The translations under genes and the position numbers were made by a program. DNA of 64,000 nucleotides from Spinacia oleracea (taxonomy: Eukaryota; Streptophyta; Magnoliopsida; Caryophyllales; Amaranthaceae). Where the stretch lies: the NCBI RefSeq assembly GCF_020520425.1, contig NC_079490.1:124950715-125014714 (forward strand), given 5' to 3'. Shown here in pieces: positions 9,413 through 20,894 of the stretch. Position 1 is the stretch's first letter, and each line of letters begins with the position of its first letter. Under the pieces are notes generated by a model. The model was not told where the DNA came from, made no database searches, and was given only the letters and a program-made list of their open reading frames with translations.

Positions 9413-12356
9413 TGTAACACCCTAATAATTCCTTGCTTTTATAAAATTATTTTCCAACTTAAAATAAAGGAATTACTAAAGTATTACCGCCACCGTGAAA
9501 ACGGCTAAGGCTATTACCAGAATTACGCAGCGGAATTAAATGTCAACTAACTTTTAAAAACCATAATAAATAAAATATCGAGGCCTTCTACAATTTGGAA
9601 CCATAATGGCCCAAAACCCAAAATATAACTAATTCAAATATTTCAAACATAATTAAAATAAAGTTAAATAAAATAGTTTCAAAGAACGAAAACATGCAAC
9701 TCTCTCAATCATCCCAAGCCACATGATTTCGATCGTACTTGATCTACCAACCTGCTATATTAATCTACTCCCCAACAATGCAAGTGCAAATGATGGATCA
9801 TCATAGGGTCATTAAGGCAAAAGCCATGACCGGAAACACATAAAGCACGTAGTCAGCAAAAGCTGAGTACTTACAAGCATAGAGTAATGAAACTAAAGCA
9901 TGCATCACTCACGAAATACTAATCAACATGCAAAAGTCATATAATAACAAATCAAACAATCATGAGATACAAGACTCGACTCTTGACTCGACTCTTGACT
10001 CACAATTTAATTAGAATAAGCTTCGAACGGGCCAAAAGAATAATCCACAAAGGGAAAAAGGTGATGGGAGCCAACCAAACACCAAATATAATAATAATAA
10101 AATCGGGCCATACCGAGTGTCGGGCCATACCGACGGAATTCCTGCGCATAATATAAATGAAACAACGTCTTGTATCATTAGTAGGAGTACGAGCTTTCCG
10201 GCAAGACTCCCCCCATTGTTCATACTCAAGGTATATACGTTCCAAGAGTTTTGAAGCTTGTTCCGGTTGCACTTTACGTTTATTAATATTTTAATAAAGG
10301 CGAACTCAAGACTCGACAACATGCACACATACAATTAATAAACGACAACCAAAACAATCTTATTTTAATGCCTTAGGACTTGTGATCAACCAAGCAAGAC
10401 ACTTGTGATATTACTACCATGTTCCTCCTCACCAAAGTGAGACTCCACATCATGCATATTAACATGAGGGTTGCGCCCTTGCACGACAAATCCTAATTCA
10501 TTTCATACATAATATTCCCAACTGAACCCTACATGTGCGGTGGCTTACGTGAGCTAACCCTTCACATGTGGTAAAATAAATAGTACAACGAGGTACAAAT
10601 AAATGGCTCAAAGTATGCTAGACATCCCGTACAATAGCATACAAATAATTAATCCATCCCTTGCATGTTAATTGAACCATACATGCATAAATATTGAACA
10701 ACATGATTGACAATGAAATCCATACTCATAATAATTCCAACATGCTTGTTCAACAAATAATTCAATAAATCCAACATCACACAACAATGCTCGTTCACCA
10801 AAATAAACATGATTTCACATAATGTAATTCACATCATCAACAATCATGTATTGTCATTGACAAAAAGGTGTGGTCGCCCTAGACTTGTACGTACCTTGAA
10901 TACCTAAGCGTAGGGGCCACTTTGCAATAACGAGCACTCAACTAGAAATCACCTCCTATCATCAAAATAATGAAACATAAATTATTTCCATGTTCATTAA
11001 ATTTCCAGCAACTTTATAAAATTTAAAACTTCCTTTAGACTTTAGAATTGAATCGTTTTTCATTAATAAAGTCGTCTCAATTTGCAAAATCAATCCCTAG
11101 TACAAAAACATACTTTTTCTGCCTTTAAAATCAATAAAAATCGACACTTTAAACCTTTATTCAAATCTGAAAATATAATTGATTATCATAATTAAAATCA
11201 TCACCTAATTATGCTAATCAATTGACACATTAGGTCTAGGTTAAAACCCTAACTTGAAAATCCCAATAACACTAGTTTAATGTCATAAAAATCCATGCTT
11301 TATTAAATAAAAAAATCTGAAAATTCATTCTTTAATAATTAAAAAAAACCTAATGAATCACGACACACAAATCCTCAAACCACGGTATTCATAACCGGTT
11401 CCCAGCATTTTAATTACTCAAAATAATATTAATATAATAATTTAAAATACGGAATTTAAATAGAATAGGTAAGGAAGAAGAGAATTATACCAATCCGGCC
11501 TATAGCACGGAACAACCACGAATTAATGTGATTGGGCGAAAAAGAAATCGAATACGAACACACACACACACACGCAATCGACGTGCGTGCGCGCGGGCGA
11601 GGGGCAGGCTCAGCAGCGCGCTGGGGCGCGCGGGACGGATGGGCGAGGGCACGAGCGCTGGGCGCTGTGCGCGAGAGGGAGAGCAGGGGTGTGCGGTGCA
11701 CACGAGCAACAACAACACAGCAGCACAGCACCAGCAGCTATGCATGCTGGCTGGGCGGGCTGCGAGAGAAAGAGCGAGAGACAAGGGGTGTGGGCGCTGG
11801 GCGCGCGCGAAGAGGGAGCGAGGGCGAGAGCGAGTGCTGGGGCGTGAGGCCGAGCAGCACGAGGCACAGCCGCACGAGCACGGGCTGCGTGCGTGCGGGC
11901 TTGCGGACGAGAGGAAAAGAGAGGAGAGGAGTGTTGGGCAAGAAATCAAAAAGGGGCTTAATGAAATTTTAGTGGTTTATTTAATGATGGGGAGTCCTAT
12001 TTATAGGCTCCCTAATCCCTTGATGGTCTAGGCTTAGGACTTTTAAGTTGGGCTTAGGAATTAAATGAATTGGGCTAGCTTAGGACTTGAATTAAATACT
12101 TTTGATTGGGCTCGTTTAATAAAACGAATTGGGCTTTTTATTCAAAACCCGAAGCTTTAAAAATCATTTGCAACTCATTTAATTTCCCGACTCAAGAATT
12201 AAATTCGTTTCGTAATTAATTAAAATAATAAATATTCTAATTAATTAAAGTACATTAAATACATTTAAATATTATTTAAATGCTAATAAATCGTAAAATG
12301 CTTTATAAATATAATAAAATATATTTATAAATATTATAAAAATACGAGGTATTACA
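9413..12356 (-). repeat. 5' LTR of copy 1 (complete, 2944 bp)
   Basis: It is bounded by TGTAATACC (minus strand, from 12356) and GTGTTACA at 9413, so the termini are TG...CA. It is paired with 1-2604. A GC-rich block (about 11575-11935) is flanked by an (AC)n run at 11558-11573. The TATA box is at 12005-11998. ORFs in the GC block on both strands are not conserved as proteins in copy 2 and are not called. Confidence 0.95.
11998..12005 (-). promoter_or_regulatory. TATA box of the copy 1 5' LTR
   Basis: TATAAATA on the minus strand sits in the context CCTATAAATAGGACTCC, shared with the other LTRs. It should drive the genomic transcript, whose leader begins in the GC-rich block. Confidence 0.7.
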
Positions 12357-13140
12357 CGGGGTCCTTGAGGAAATCTGCAATGGGAAAGGCTATATTGATA
12401 TGTCAACTGTCGATGCAGATACATCCGTAAAGATTAGTGAGGTTTGAACTTTGAAGTGTACTTCGTAACTTTTTTACTATAGTTTATGTTCGTGTGACTT
12501 TGACATCTTCCTAAAAACTTTCAAACCTTCACGTTTTGCATTTTTTGTGGTTTGATGTTCTTACTCACACCTTTCATGCTTTACATTGTATTACGGTTTC
12601 TGATGTAGGCTTGCCAATCACAATAATTCAAAATCTTTCATGCTTTACACTGTAATCTATGTAGTCAAATAAGAAAATTGAATAATTCAAAACCCTGGTC
12701 TGTTCATGACATAATCATATTGTTGTATTATGTTGAGGTATCTTGGTAACTAACCAGAACACAACCAGTGACTAACTGGCTATCTTATATGGATTTATGG
12801 TAACAAATAATAATGATAGAATTTCCATAAAACCCAATCGTGGAGTGATCCTAGATCATAGTTGGTGCTTCGATGCACTTTTTGTAATTGCAGCTGTGAG
12901 TTAAAATTCCATCTCCCAACCGTTTCAGCTGATTGTTTACTAGACTGTGTTTTGGTTCACTCTTCATTTTCGAATATCTTTTTTCTTCAGTAGTCTTTCC
13001 TCTTTGAAACTCCAAATTTAATTTAATTTGATTTGCAGGGAGTTACATCCAAGGGTGGAAGATTTCCTGAAGGTCCTGTTTCCGGTAGCAAAAAGCCTGC
13101 GGAGGATGGTCAATTGATTATCCTAGCTGCTGGTGAGAAG
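12357..13140 (+). pseudogene. GLYR1: GLYR1-like glyoxylate/succinic semialdehyde reductase gene fragment (two exons)
   Basis: Two exons of a plant beta-hydroxyacid dehydrogenase can be read. The first, 12357-12441, gives GVLEEICNGKGYIDMSTVDAD and TSVKISE, and is followed by a GT donor. The second, 13039-13140, is preceded by TTTGCAG and gives GVTSKGGRFPEGPVSG then SKKPAEDGQLIILAAGEK before a GTAAAA donor. GKGYIDMSTVDA and GPVSGSKKPAEDGQL are hallmarks of glyoxylate/succinic semialdehyde reductase, which detoxifies these aldehydes with NADPH. The first exon is cut in mid-codon by the LTR at 12356. No later exon (NADP-binding end, catalytic Lys region) is found before the CACTA end at 16659. 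Upstream exons would lie left of the retrotransposon. It is either a real gene broken by the insertion or a captured fragment; introns are retained, so it is not a processed copy. Confidence 0.85.
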
Positions 13141-13246
13141 GTAAAAGATGAAAGTTTGTCATACATGTATCTTCTTTTGAAAACTACCAATCTGGCTTAC
13201 TCCCATTACTCCCATCAAGATACATAGTATTTATTTATTTACTCAA

Positions 13247-14800
13247 AATTTTCTAGCACGCAGACATTTTCGCTCACAACTTGGAACTAACGAACTTTAG
13301 AACTCATTTCAAACTTATTACATGATTCATATGATTAGTTTTAACTTTTCAAGACTCAATCCAATCTACTTATGCACATTTGAGACTTGTTTGGCCATTA
13401 TAGGTCATATTTAGGGTAAAATGACATTTTCGCTCCCAACTTTGAACTAACGAACCTAAAAACTCATTTCAAACTTACTACATGATTCATATGATTAGTT
13501 TTAATTTTCCAAGACTCAATCCAATCCATTTATGCACATTTTAGACTTGTTTGGTCGTTATAGGTCATATTTAGGAAAAAACGAGGCATTTTCGCTCTCA
13601 ACTTTGAACTAACGAACCTAAGAACTCATTTCAAACTTACTACATGATTCATATGATTAGATTTAACTTTCCAAGACTCAATCCAATCTATTTGTGCACA
13701 TTTGATACTTGTTTGGCCGTTATAGGTCACCTTTAGGCTAAAATGACATTTTTGCTTACAACTTTGAACTAACGAACTTAAGAACTCATTTCAAACTTAT
13801 TACATGATTCATATGATTAGTTTTAACTTTCCAAGACTAAATCCAATCTATTTTAGCACATTTGATACTTGTTTGGTCGTTATAGGTCATATTTAGGCTA
13901 AGATGAGACATTTTCGCTCCCAACTTTGAACTAACGAACCTAAGAACTCACTTCAAACTTTCTACATGATTCATATTATTAGTTTAAACTTTCCAAGACT
14001 CAATCCAATCTATTTATGCACATTTGAGACTTGTTCGTTCGTTATAGGTCATATTTAGGCTAAAATGAAACATTTTCGCTCCCAACTTTGAACTAACGAA
14101 CCTAAGAACTCACTTCAAACTTTCTACATGATTCATATTATTAGTTTAAACTTTCCAAGACTCAATCCAATCTATTTATGCACATTTGAGACTTGTTCGG
14201 TCGTTATAGGTCATATTTAGGCTAAAATGAGACATTTTTGCTCCCAACTTTGAACTAACGAACCTAAGAACTCACTTCAAACTTTCTACATGATTCATAT
14301 GATTAGTTTAAACTTTCTAAGACTCAATCCAATCTATTTATGCACATTTGAGACTTGTTTGGCCGTTATAGGTCATATTTAGGCTAAAATGACATTTTCG
14401 CTCCCAACTTTGAACTAACGAACCTAAGGACTCACTTCCAACTTATTACATGATTAATATGATTAGTTTTAAGTTTCTAAGACTCAATCCGATCGATTTA
14501 TGTACATTTGAGACTTGTTTGGTGGTTATAGGTCATATTTAGGCTAAAGGCTAAAAGAAGGCATTTTCACTCCCAACTTTAAACTAAAGAACATAAAGAC
14601 TCATTTTTAAAACCTTTACATGATTAACATGATTAGTTTTAAGTTTCCAAGACTCCTTACAATCTATTTACGCACATTTAAGGCTCGTTGCGTCGTTAAT
14701 TCGTTATAGGTTATATTTAGAGTAAAATGACATTATCGTTTCCAACTTTGAACTAAAGAATTTAAGGATTTAATTGAAACTTATTACATGATTAATATTG
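13247..14800. repeat. tandem repeat array, about 161-bp unit, about 9.7 copies
   Basis: The phrase CATTTTCGCTCCCAACTTTG recurs with start points near 13263, 13423, 13585, 13745, 13907, 14069, 14231, 14391, 14560 and 14729. Spacings are 160-162 bp, then 169 bp in the last two units. Each unit also contains TACATGATTCATATGATTAG and a segment ending GTTATAGGTCATATTTAGG. The array starts about 100 bp after the second GLYR1-like exon, so it sits where the next intron of that gene would be. Units diverge gradually toward the 3' end. Confidence 0.93.
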
Positions 14801-14808
14801 TTTTTGAA

Positions 14809-14983
14809 GGTATATCCTCCGGGGAATGCGCCTTATGCTAGTGTGGAAATTAAGGTGGTTCGTGAGCAATTGGCAAAGTTTTTACCAGCAAGTATTTATT
14901 ATTGGCCTGAGCGCGCTTGGTCGAGTTGTTTGATATTAAAATGTATGCGTACATTGAAATTGGAAAGTACAAATATTTAAATG
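14809..14983 (+). other. unidentified coding-like fragment
   Basis: Directly after the tandem array the plus frame reads VYPPGNAPYASVEIKVVREQ, LAKFLPASIYYWPERAWSS and on to a stop near 14980. Base composition is less AT-rich than the flanks and codon use looks plausible. It does not match the missing part of GLYR1 as I know it. It may be a remnant of the protein of the DNA transposon that ends at 16659. I cannot assign a function. Confidence 0.3.
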
Positions 14984-15158
14984 TAGTACCTGCACTTTGG
15001 TTTTGGGATATATTAAATATATAAAACAATAGTTATTGTTTTTATATTTGTTATACAGGTTGCGATATTCTATTATTGTTGTGACAGGTTTCTATATTTG
15101 TTGCAAGGCACTTTAGGTATCCCTAAACTAAATTAAAATTTTCCCGCCAAAAGTGCTT

Positions 15159-15439
15159 TGTTGCAGCGTACATATATATGTGTACGCTGCAACAAGGGTG
15201 TAAATTTTGCAAAATTCCAGACTTGTTGCAGCGTACAAATAGATGTACCGTGCAAAAGGTGGGGTTTTTGCAGCGTACACAAATTTGTACGCTGCAACAA
15301 GTCAAGTTTTTTGCCAAATTTTTGACATTTGTTACAGCGTACATAAAAAAGTACTTTTAGCAGCGAACATTGTACGCTGCAACAAGTTCCGACTTGTTGC
15401 AGGCCCCCCAGTTGCAGCATACGATGTACGCTGCAACAG
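15159..15439. repeat. array of inverted 12-mers (hairpins) GTTGCAGCGTAC / GTACGCTGCAAC
   Basis: Forward copies lie at 15160, 15225, 15267, 15331 and 15411. Inverted copies lie at 15182, 15287, 15372 and 15426, plus a degenerate one near 15245. Most form forward-reverse pairs separated by 3-30 bases, that is, a row of about five small hairpins. Repeated short motifs in direct and inverted order are typical of the subterminal transposase-binding regions of CACTA-type DNA transposons. Confidence 0.8.
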
Positions 15440-15784
15440 GGGTCTAAAAGCCCGCTTTCGTTGATTGGTTTTGGATTTTACTCTGGAATTGATTATTTAT
15501 GAACCTAAAGTTAGTTTTATGTTTTCCGCTGCAAAATTCTGAATAAGCCGTTATATTTTCACACGGGCGATATTGATAATTCTCTCTATAGTTATATTTG
15601 TAAAAAGGATTATTCTAGAAAATGGAGAATTGTCGGGGTGTTACTAGAGGTCAGAGGAAATATCCATTTCGCTCCTCCTTTTTCACGGGGAATTTTACTT
15701 TGCATGTACTTGATTAATTTATATGTTTTAACATATACCTATTGTAATCATTTTTACGTCTTGTATGTAGTACTTTCCTCAAGT

Positions 15785-15929
15785 TCCTGCCACTTAGTCT
15801 CAAGCGATGATTGACGAGACACGAGATACTTTGGTTACATATTTTTTCAAGAAAAAACAAGTTATCAATGATCATATTGATGAAGATGAAGATGAAGAAA
15901 ATGGTCTTCTGGACGGTGATCATGAATGA
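15785..15929 (+). pseudogene. acidic C-terminal peptide remnant, probably transposon-encoded
   Basis: From the ATG at 15805 the plus frame reads MIDETRDTLVTYFFKKKQVI, then NDHIDEDEDEENGLLDGDHE and TGA. The upstream frame has a stop (TAG near 15798). The acidic tail and position inside a CACTA-like unit suggest the end of a transposon-encoded protein, possibly of the Ulp1-like type that such elements often carry. Only this tail is recognisable. Confidence 0.3.
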
Positions 15930-16289
15930 TATTTGTAGCTAGTGCATATTGTAAATATCTAACAAATGTTTTGGGAATCTCGTAGGAAGTTAATACATTT
16001 GAAGTACTTTGGATTTGAACTTGTGATTGGAGTTTGGGGAATGTTATGTTACAGTGGTTTTATTTAATTTATTGCTTTGGAGAACAAGAAGTTTGTACAT
16101 TAGTCGGTTTGGAAAATAAATTATGCATATATATAGAGTTGATGGATTATTATTATATCATTGAGCCAATTTAGATATTGGATGGAATCTAACAGGTATC
16201 ATTTAATTTGAAAATAAATTATCTGCCAATAATTTATTGGTTATAGCAGCCATTTAAAATTTTATTTAAAAAAACCAAAAAAAAAAATC

Positions 16290-16659
16290 AAAATAAATTT
16301 GGTTTCTTAGATTGCAGACGTTCATACCAGAGGAGTATCAAATAAATCGTAGATGCTTAAAATATAGTCTCCTTAAAAAAGCCAAAGGAACCGCATTGTG
16401 TAACAAAGTGGTTTCCTAGTACAATCAAAGAAACCACATATTTCATCAATTCGGTCTCTTATTCTTTGTATTTAAATTCACAGGACAGGGTCTAAGAAAC
16501 CAGTTTCCTGGCAAAATCGGTTTCTTATATATATCAAAGAAACAAGACCAAAACTATGGTCTCTTATGCTAATAGACCTACTACGTACCTAGACACCGTA
16601 TAAAGTGAGGTTTCTTTGCCTAGTTTTGTCCGGTTTCTTAGGCTATTTTTGTAGTAGTG
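16290..16659 (+). mobile_element. right end of a CACTA (En/Spm) DNA transposon
   Basis: The right terminus at 16640-16659 reads, on the minus strand, CACTACTACAAAAATAGCC, a canonical CACTA end. The inner 350 bp carry many copies of GGTTTCTT/AAGAAACC in both directions, which are typical subterminal repeats. The left end is not in the window, or has been lost to the LTR insertion. The hairpin array and peptide remnant to the left may belong to the same element. Confidence 0.75.
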
Positions 16660-17349
16660 TATGAATCTTTGAACTAGACAACATATTGAAACTCGTATCA
16701 CATTGAGTAAATAAATTCATATTCACTCAAACCCAGGTGAAATAATAAAGTCATAAAACTTTATTAGCTTTCAACTCTATTGTCTAGGATTTCTAAAATA
16801 GTTCATTTCTTTTGTTACTTTTAACAAGTACGACTAGCTTGTCTTCAATGATCTAGAAATCACTCAACTTTCAAAAGTCCATCACTATGGAGCTTTAGAA
16901 TGTTAACTTGTTGATATGGTCTAAGCAACAATGTCAAAGATTAGTGGAACTCAAATCAAGAAATTGATCTGTACCTAGTAAAGTTTTTGTTGATAAAGAG
17001 TTGTTTGTTTTATTCAGGCATACATGACTCAACCCTTAATTGACCATTTCATTCAAACAAATATTGTTTTTGTTTTCTTTGAATGTGAGTCTTTCTGTGT
17101 TTGAAACAGAAATTTAGGTATGTCGATTATGAAACAAAATAACCATTAAGTTCCAGCCTTGAAAGGACTTAAAACAAGCTAGATGACCCTACAACTAATG
17201 TAACAACGCCATGCATTAGTTTAAAAATAAACTAGCAATAATATTGTGCCACGTGGATAGGAAAAAACAACAAAAGAAATAAAAAAAACTAGTTTAAATG
17301 GTTGTAAGTCACAAAACATATAAAAGTTGAAACCCAAAATAGATAAACA
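16660..17349. other. intergenic, nothing recognised
   Basis: AT-rich sequence with no ORF above background, no terminal inverted repeat and no clear gene exon. Confidence 0.5.
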
Positions 17350-17359
17350 GCAGACCAAT

Positions 17360-17871
17360 GAGATTGGAGAGGCGGATATCAAATATGTGTGGCAAACACA
17401 TATCACCCCACAACCTAACAAAACACACACCATAACATGACAAAACAGGGAAATGGTAAGAGATAAAGACAAAATGCAACAATTAGAACAAAAAATAAGA
17501 GAGAGAAAGAGAAAAAACAGAGAGAGAATGAGAAAAAAAAATAAAGAGAGAAGGAGATGATAGTAGAGAGAGAAAGTGACAAAGTGGAGAGAGAAATTAC
17601 ATTTTTTTTTTAAAGTATCATTTCTTAAAAAAACACGTATCATTCCTTTTAAAACAAGTAACATTTCTTTAAAAAATAGTACCATTTCTTTTAAAACAAG
17701 TATCATTCCTTTAAAAACAAGTACCATTTCTTTTTAAAAAAAAAAGTATCATTTTTTCATTTTTTTCGTATTCATAATCAATATAAAAAAAAAATTGCCA
17801 GCATTTTTTTTGTCCTTTACTCTGATATATGTGTTGCCACACAAATCAGATATGTATTTATAGTTTCTCTC
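17360..17871. mobile_element. probable Mutator-like MITE with 10-bp target duplication
   Basis: The direct repeat GCAGACCAAT occurs at 17350-17359 and 17872-17881. The ends between them are imperfect inverted repeats: GTGTGGCAAACACATATC near 17385 is matched by an inverted copy near 17828-17848. The interior is low-complexity, with GAGAGA runs and a 25-28 bp tandem of AAACAAGTACCATTTC type at 17610-17750. Target duplications of 9-11 bp are typical of Mutator-like elements. Confidence 0.5.
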
Positions 17872-17881
17872 GCAGACCAAT

Positions 17882-18476
17882 AGGGGAAGAGAGCTACTCG
17901 TAAAAATCAATCCTTTACCATTATTTATATAGGTAAAAGGAATCTAACATGCTAACAACACTCTTTCTTATCTTGCCCTTCAAAAGGCAGGGCTCTCGGA
18001 CTTCGATGTATGAAAATAATATATGGGGGTGGAGCTGATAATTAGGATAGGGAAGATAATTTTTTTTTTAAAAGATCAATTCTCAAAGACTGACTCATGA
18101 TTAGTCAATAGTTAAGACGTTTTAAAGAAGACCGGTCATAATTGAAACAGACGACGTCAATTTTTTCAAATAAAAATAGATTTAAAATCTATTGAGGTAT
18201 GAGAAGAATTAGGTGGATGAATGTTGTAAGCAATATGGTCCTAGTACAAATACTAGGTTCCTTGCTCACTAATTCATTATTTTCCCAAATCCCAATTTTT
18301 AAAAAGGTTTATGTACGTATTAACTTTTTTTTTATGAAGTATATTTTATTAAAACATCATAATTATGAAATACAAGTTAACTCTTTCTCTTTATTCATAC
18401 TTTTATTCTATTAACCTTACAATTCATTTTAAATCTTTTGTAAAAAACATTTCACTTTAATTTTCTTGAGAAAAAA
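17882..18476. other. intergenic, nothing recognised
   Basis: AT-rich sequence with short homopolymers and no supported gene or repeat boundary. Confidence 0.45.
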
Positions 18477-18917
18477 TCTATCTATTACTATATAATAAAA
18501 GAGACATCAGGAATGACACGTATTAATTTTTGGGGGATTTTTTCCCGCCAAAAACCACTTTTCAAAAAAAAAAATTGTATCTGTTTTATTTTATTTTTAT
18601 TCTCTACCTTTTTTATAAATTATTTATGTATAGAAATAAAATTTAGTTTATAAATTATGGCAATAATAGATATGATGTAATAATAATTATTCTAATTGGT
18701 AATATTTTAGTCAAATTGCTATATTAATAATGGAAAATATATGACTGAATATTTTAGTCAAATTAACACATTAGCATTTTAAATATGCATATTAGATGAA
18801 TAAACTTAAACGAGTATGTTAAATATGTTATAACTATGCAGTAGTTTGAGAGATATTTATTTAAATATTTTTTGAAAAAAATGATCAAAATCCGTTCGTG
18901 TACGGGATCTAATCTAG
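18477..18917 (+). mobile_element. non-autonomous Helitron (441 bp)
   Basis: The 5' end reads TCTATCTATTACTATATAAT. The 3' end is a short hairpin (CCGT-TCGTGT-ACGG, 18892-18905) followed by ATCTAATCTAG and then T. A TC start, a hairpin shortly before a CTAG end, and insertion between A (18476) and T (18918) are the defining Helitron features. There are no terminal inverted repeats or target duplication, as expected. No Rep/helicase ORF is present. Confidence 0.8.
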
Positions 18918-20830
18918 TTACCAATATATTTTTTATTTCATACACTCATCCTTTTCATCAAACCCCTTTTTGGCTTTCTAAGAATTAAAAAATCATCACC
19001 AAAAAAAGAGTAAAAAATCATCAGAGAAAAATGGAAAGTGCAAACTAAAAAAGAGAGGTGTAAAATGTTCAACAGGTTCATTGAACCGGGACAATTATAA
19101 ACAGGTAGTAATTCCTCCCCTTTTCTCTCCATTGTTTTTCTAGGCAATACAAATGCAACAAAATAAAGTTTACATTTTTCAATTTTAAACACGGTTAATT
19201 TCTTGTTCTTTTATCTTGTTCAAATCTTCAGATTAAAACACGTAAGCTAGCAAACAAACTAAACGAGTAAAGTCTAAATCCAAAAACCCCTAGCCCTTCC
19301 TTTTGACCTTTCAAGCAATCACAACCGTTTTTATTACTGTTACCTGGGATTTTAACCCAAATGATAATTTATGTACCACTAGAAGTTCCTCAGCCTTACA
19401 GGTACCCTCAAATGTGCTCACATTACAAGGTACACCCCTCTTTTTTCTTTTTTTGGTTTGTACTTTAAGAATCATGTCATTTTATTTTGTTTTCCTAAAT
19501 GTTTTTTTTTTCTTCTAATTTTTTGATTGAGAAGTTTTTGGAAGTCATGAAAAGATGAAATGAGTCCCCACTATGAATGGTTAGAATGAAAAGCATTTAT
19601 GAATGATCATGTATAACAGGTGTGGTTGTCCCTTTCCTTAGATTTCTTTTATTCTTCCATGAAAGTAGCTTCTTACTGGAGTAACAACCCCCCATTTGAC
19701 CATTTGTAGCGTCGAACATATGCTAATTTTGGCTAATCAAATCCAAAATATTTGTTGTTAATTAATCAATCACTTGCTACTTTTGAGGGTTGATTTGACG
19801 GTTAGTGTAGTCTTTACCAGTATGTTTGAGGTAAATTCTTGTATAAGACGGGTGTATATAGTAAAATGACTTGAAATCACCTCGGGTAACATGTCATGAA
19901 TCGCTATCCTATTTTCTAAAAAAAGTCATAGAACACCAAATTTCATGTATGGGAACTCTTTTTGGTGATTGGTTCTTGTATGAAAATAATGTTGTTAGTT
20001 TAAAACTAGTACATCGATGAACCAGAGGTGTATTGTATTGTCACAATTCACAAATAACAATCATTCAAATTATGGGCACATTAAACACAAAATTTCGTGC
20101 TATTAGCCATTTCACATTTAGCAATGCAGTTTTATGGGGAAGGCTGTATCTGAAACCATCACTTGAAATTAAAGCTTACAGGCTGATTACATTTACAGCT
20201 TGATTAATTGACTTGAGAAAATTCAAACTTCTGAAGCCAACTAATCTGATAGAAAGTATGATACAATAACAACCCTCCAATATGGGTCAACTCAACTATC
20301 GATAAAAAGGTTTTTGGATGTCCAAATGTATTATGTAGTTGTATCTCAGCTAACAATTAATTAAACAGATTGCTTCCGAATATTGTATTGCACTTTCCAA
20401 AGATAGTAAGTGATTGGAACTGTTTCTACAAGTTCTTCTGTTATGAGTTATGAGTTATGACTAGTACTGTTGTGATAAGGCATGATTTCAAGCACACCCA
20501 GTTACTTCACCTACATGTTTAGGTCAACCTAGCTTCATCCAAAATGTGCTTCATTGCTAAGCAATATACAACGTACATATTAACCAAATGATGATACTAT
20601 CTTTCTTTTCTTTTTTTTTTGAGGGGAAATGATAATAGTATCTGGTTCTCGCTAACTTACAACTAGTACGTGTATTATTGATCCTCCTATAATGCCATAT
20701 TTTTTATTTTTTATTTTTTATTTTTTATTTTTTATTTTTAATTTACTCGTGATATATTTTTTCTGATCCACCCATTTGTTTATGTTGACAACTTTCCTAA
20801 CAAAACTATTGACTTTGACTAGTTGATCTT
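18918..20830. other. intergenic region upstream of the sulfate transporter
   Basis: No convincing gene. Simple repeats occur, notably a (TTTTTA)n tract at 20699-20745. Small ORFs here are short and lack protein-like composition. Confidence 0.45.
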
Positions 20831-20840
20831 GGACACAACT

Positions 20841-20894
20841 TATAAAGCCCTGAGACCCTCTTGATCTTTTGCAAATTGTAGTAACTTCAATCAG

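Larger units (their letters stand above)
1..12356 (-). mobile_element. Ty3/gypsy chromovirus-type LTR retrotransposon, copy 1
   Basis: The two flanking segments (1-2604 and 9413-12356) are near-identical direct repeats with a fixed offset of 9761. Between them on the minus strand lie, in order, a primer binding site, an extra ORF, gag, protease, reverse transcriptase, RNase H, integrase with a chromodomain-like tail, and a polypurine tract. The pol order RT-RH-INT defines Ty3/gypsy, and the tail after integrase suggests a chromovirus (Tekay/Del-like by my reading). About 349 bp of the 3' LTR lie left of the window. I counted about two dozen substitutions between the LTRs over the first 1.7 kb, so the insertion is fairly recent. 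Gag-pol carries several stops and frameshifts, so this copy is non-autonomous. A 5-bp duplication of the right flank (12357-12361, CGGGG) should exist left of the window. Confidence 0.95.

Noticed and set aside
11456..12031. ORFs of up to 167 aa in the 5' LTR of copy 1
   Set aside because: Same composition artefact as in the other LTR. Frames change between LTR copies through small indels.
17221..17727. 168-aa minus-strand ORF of Leu/Phe/Val-rich sequence
   Set aside because: Low-complexity translation of GAGAGA and AAAACAAGTA repeats inside the MITE.
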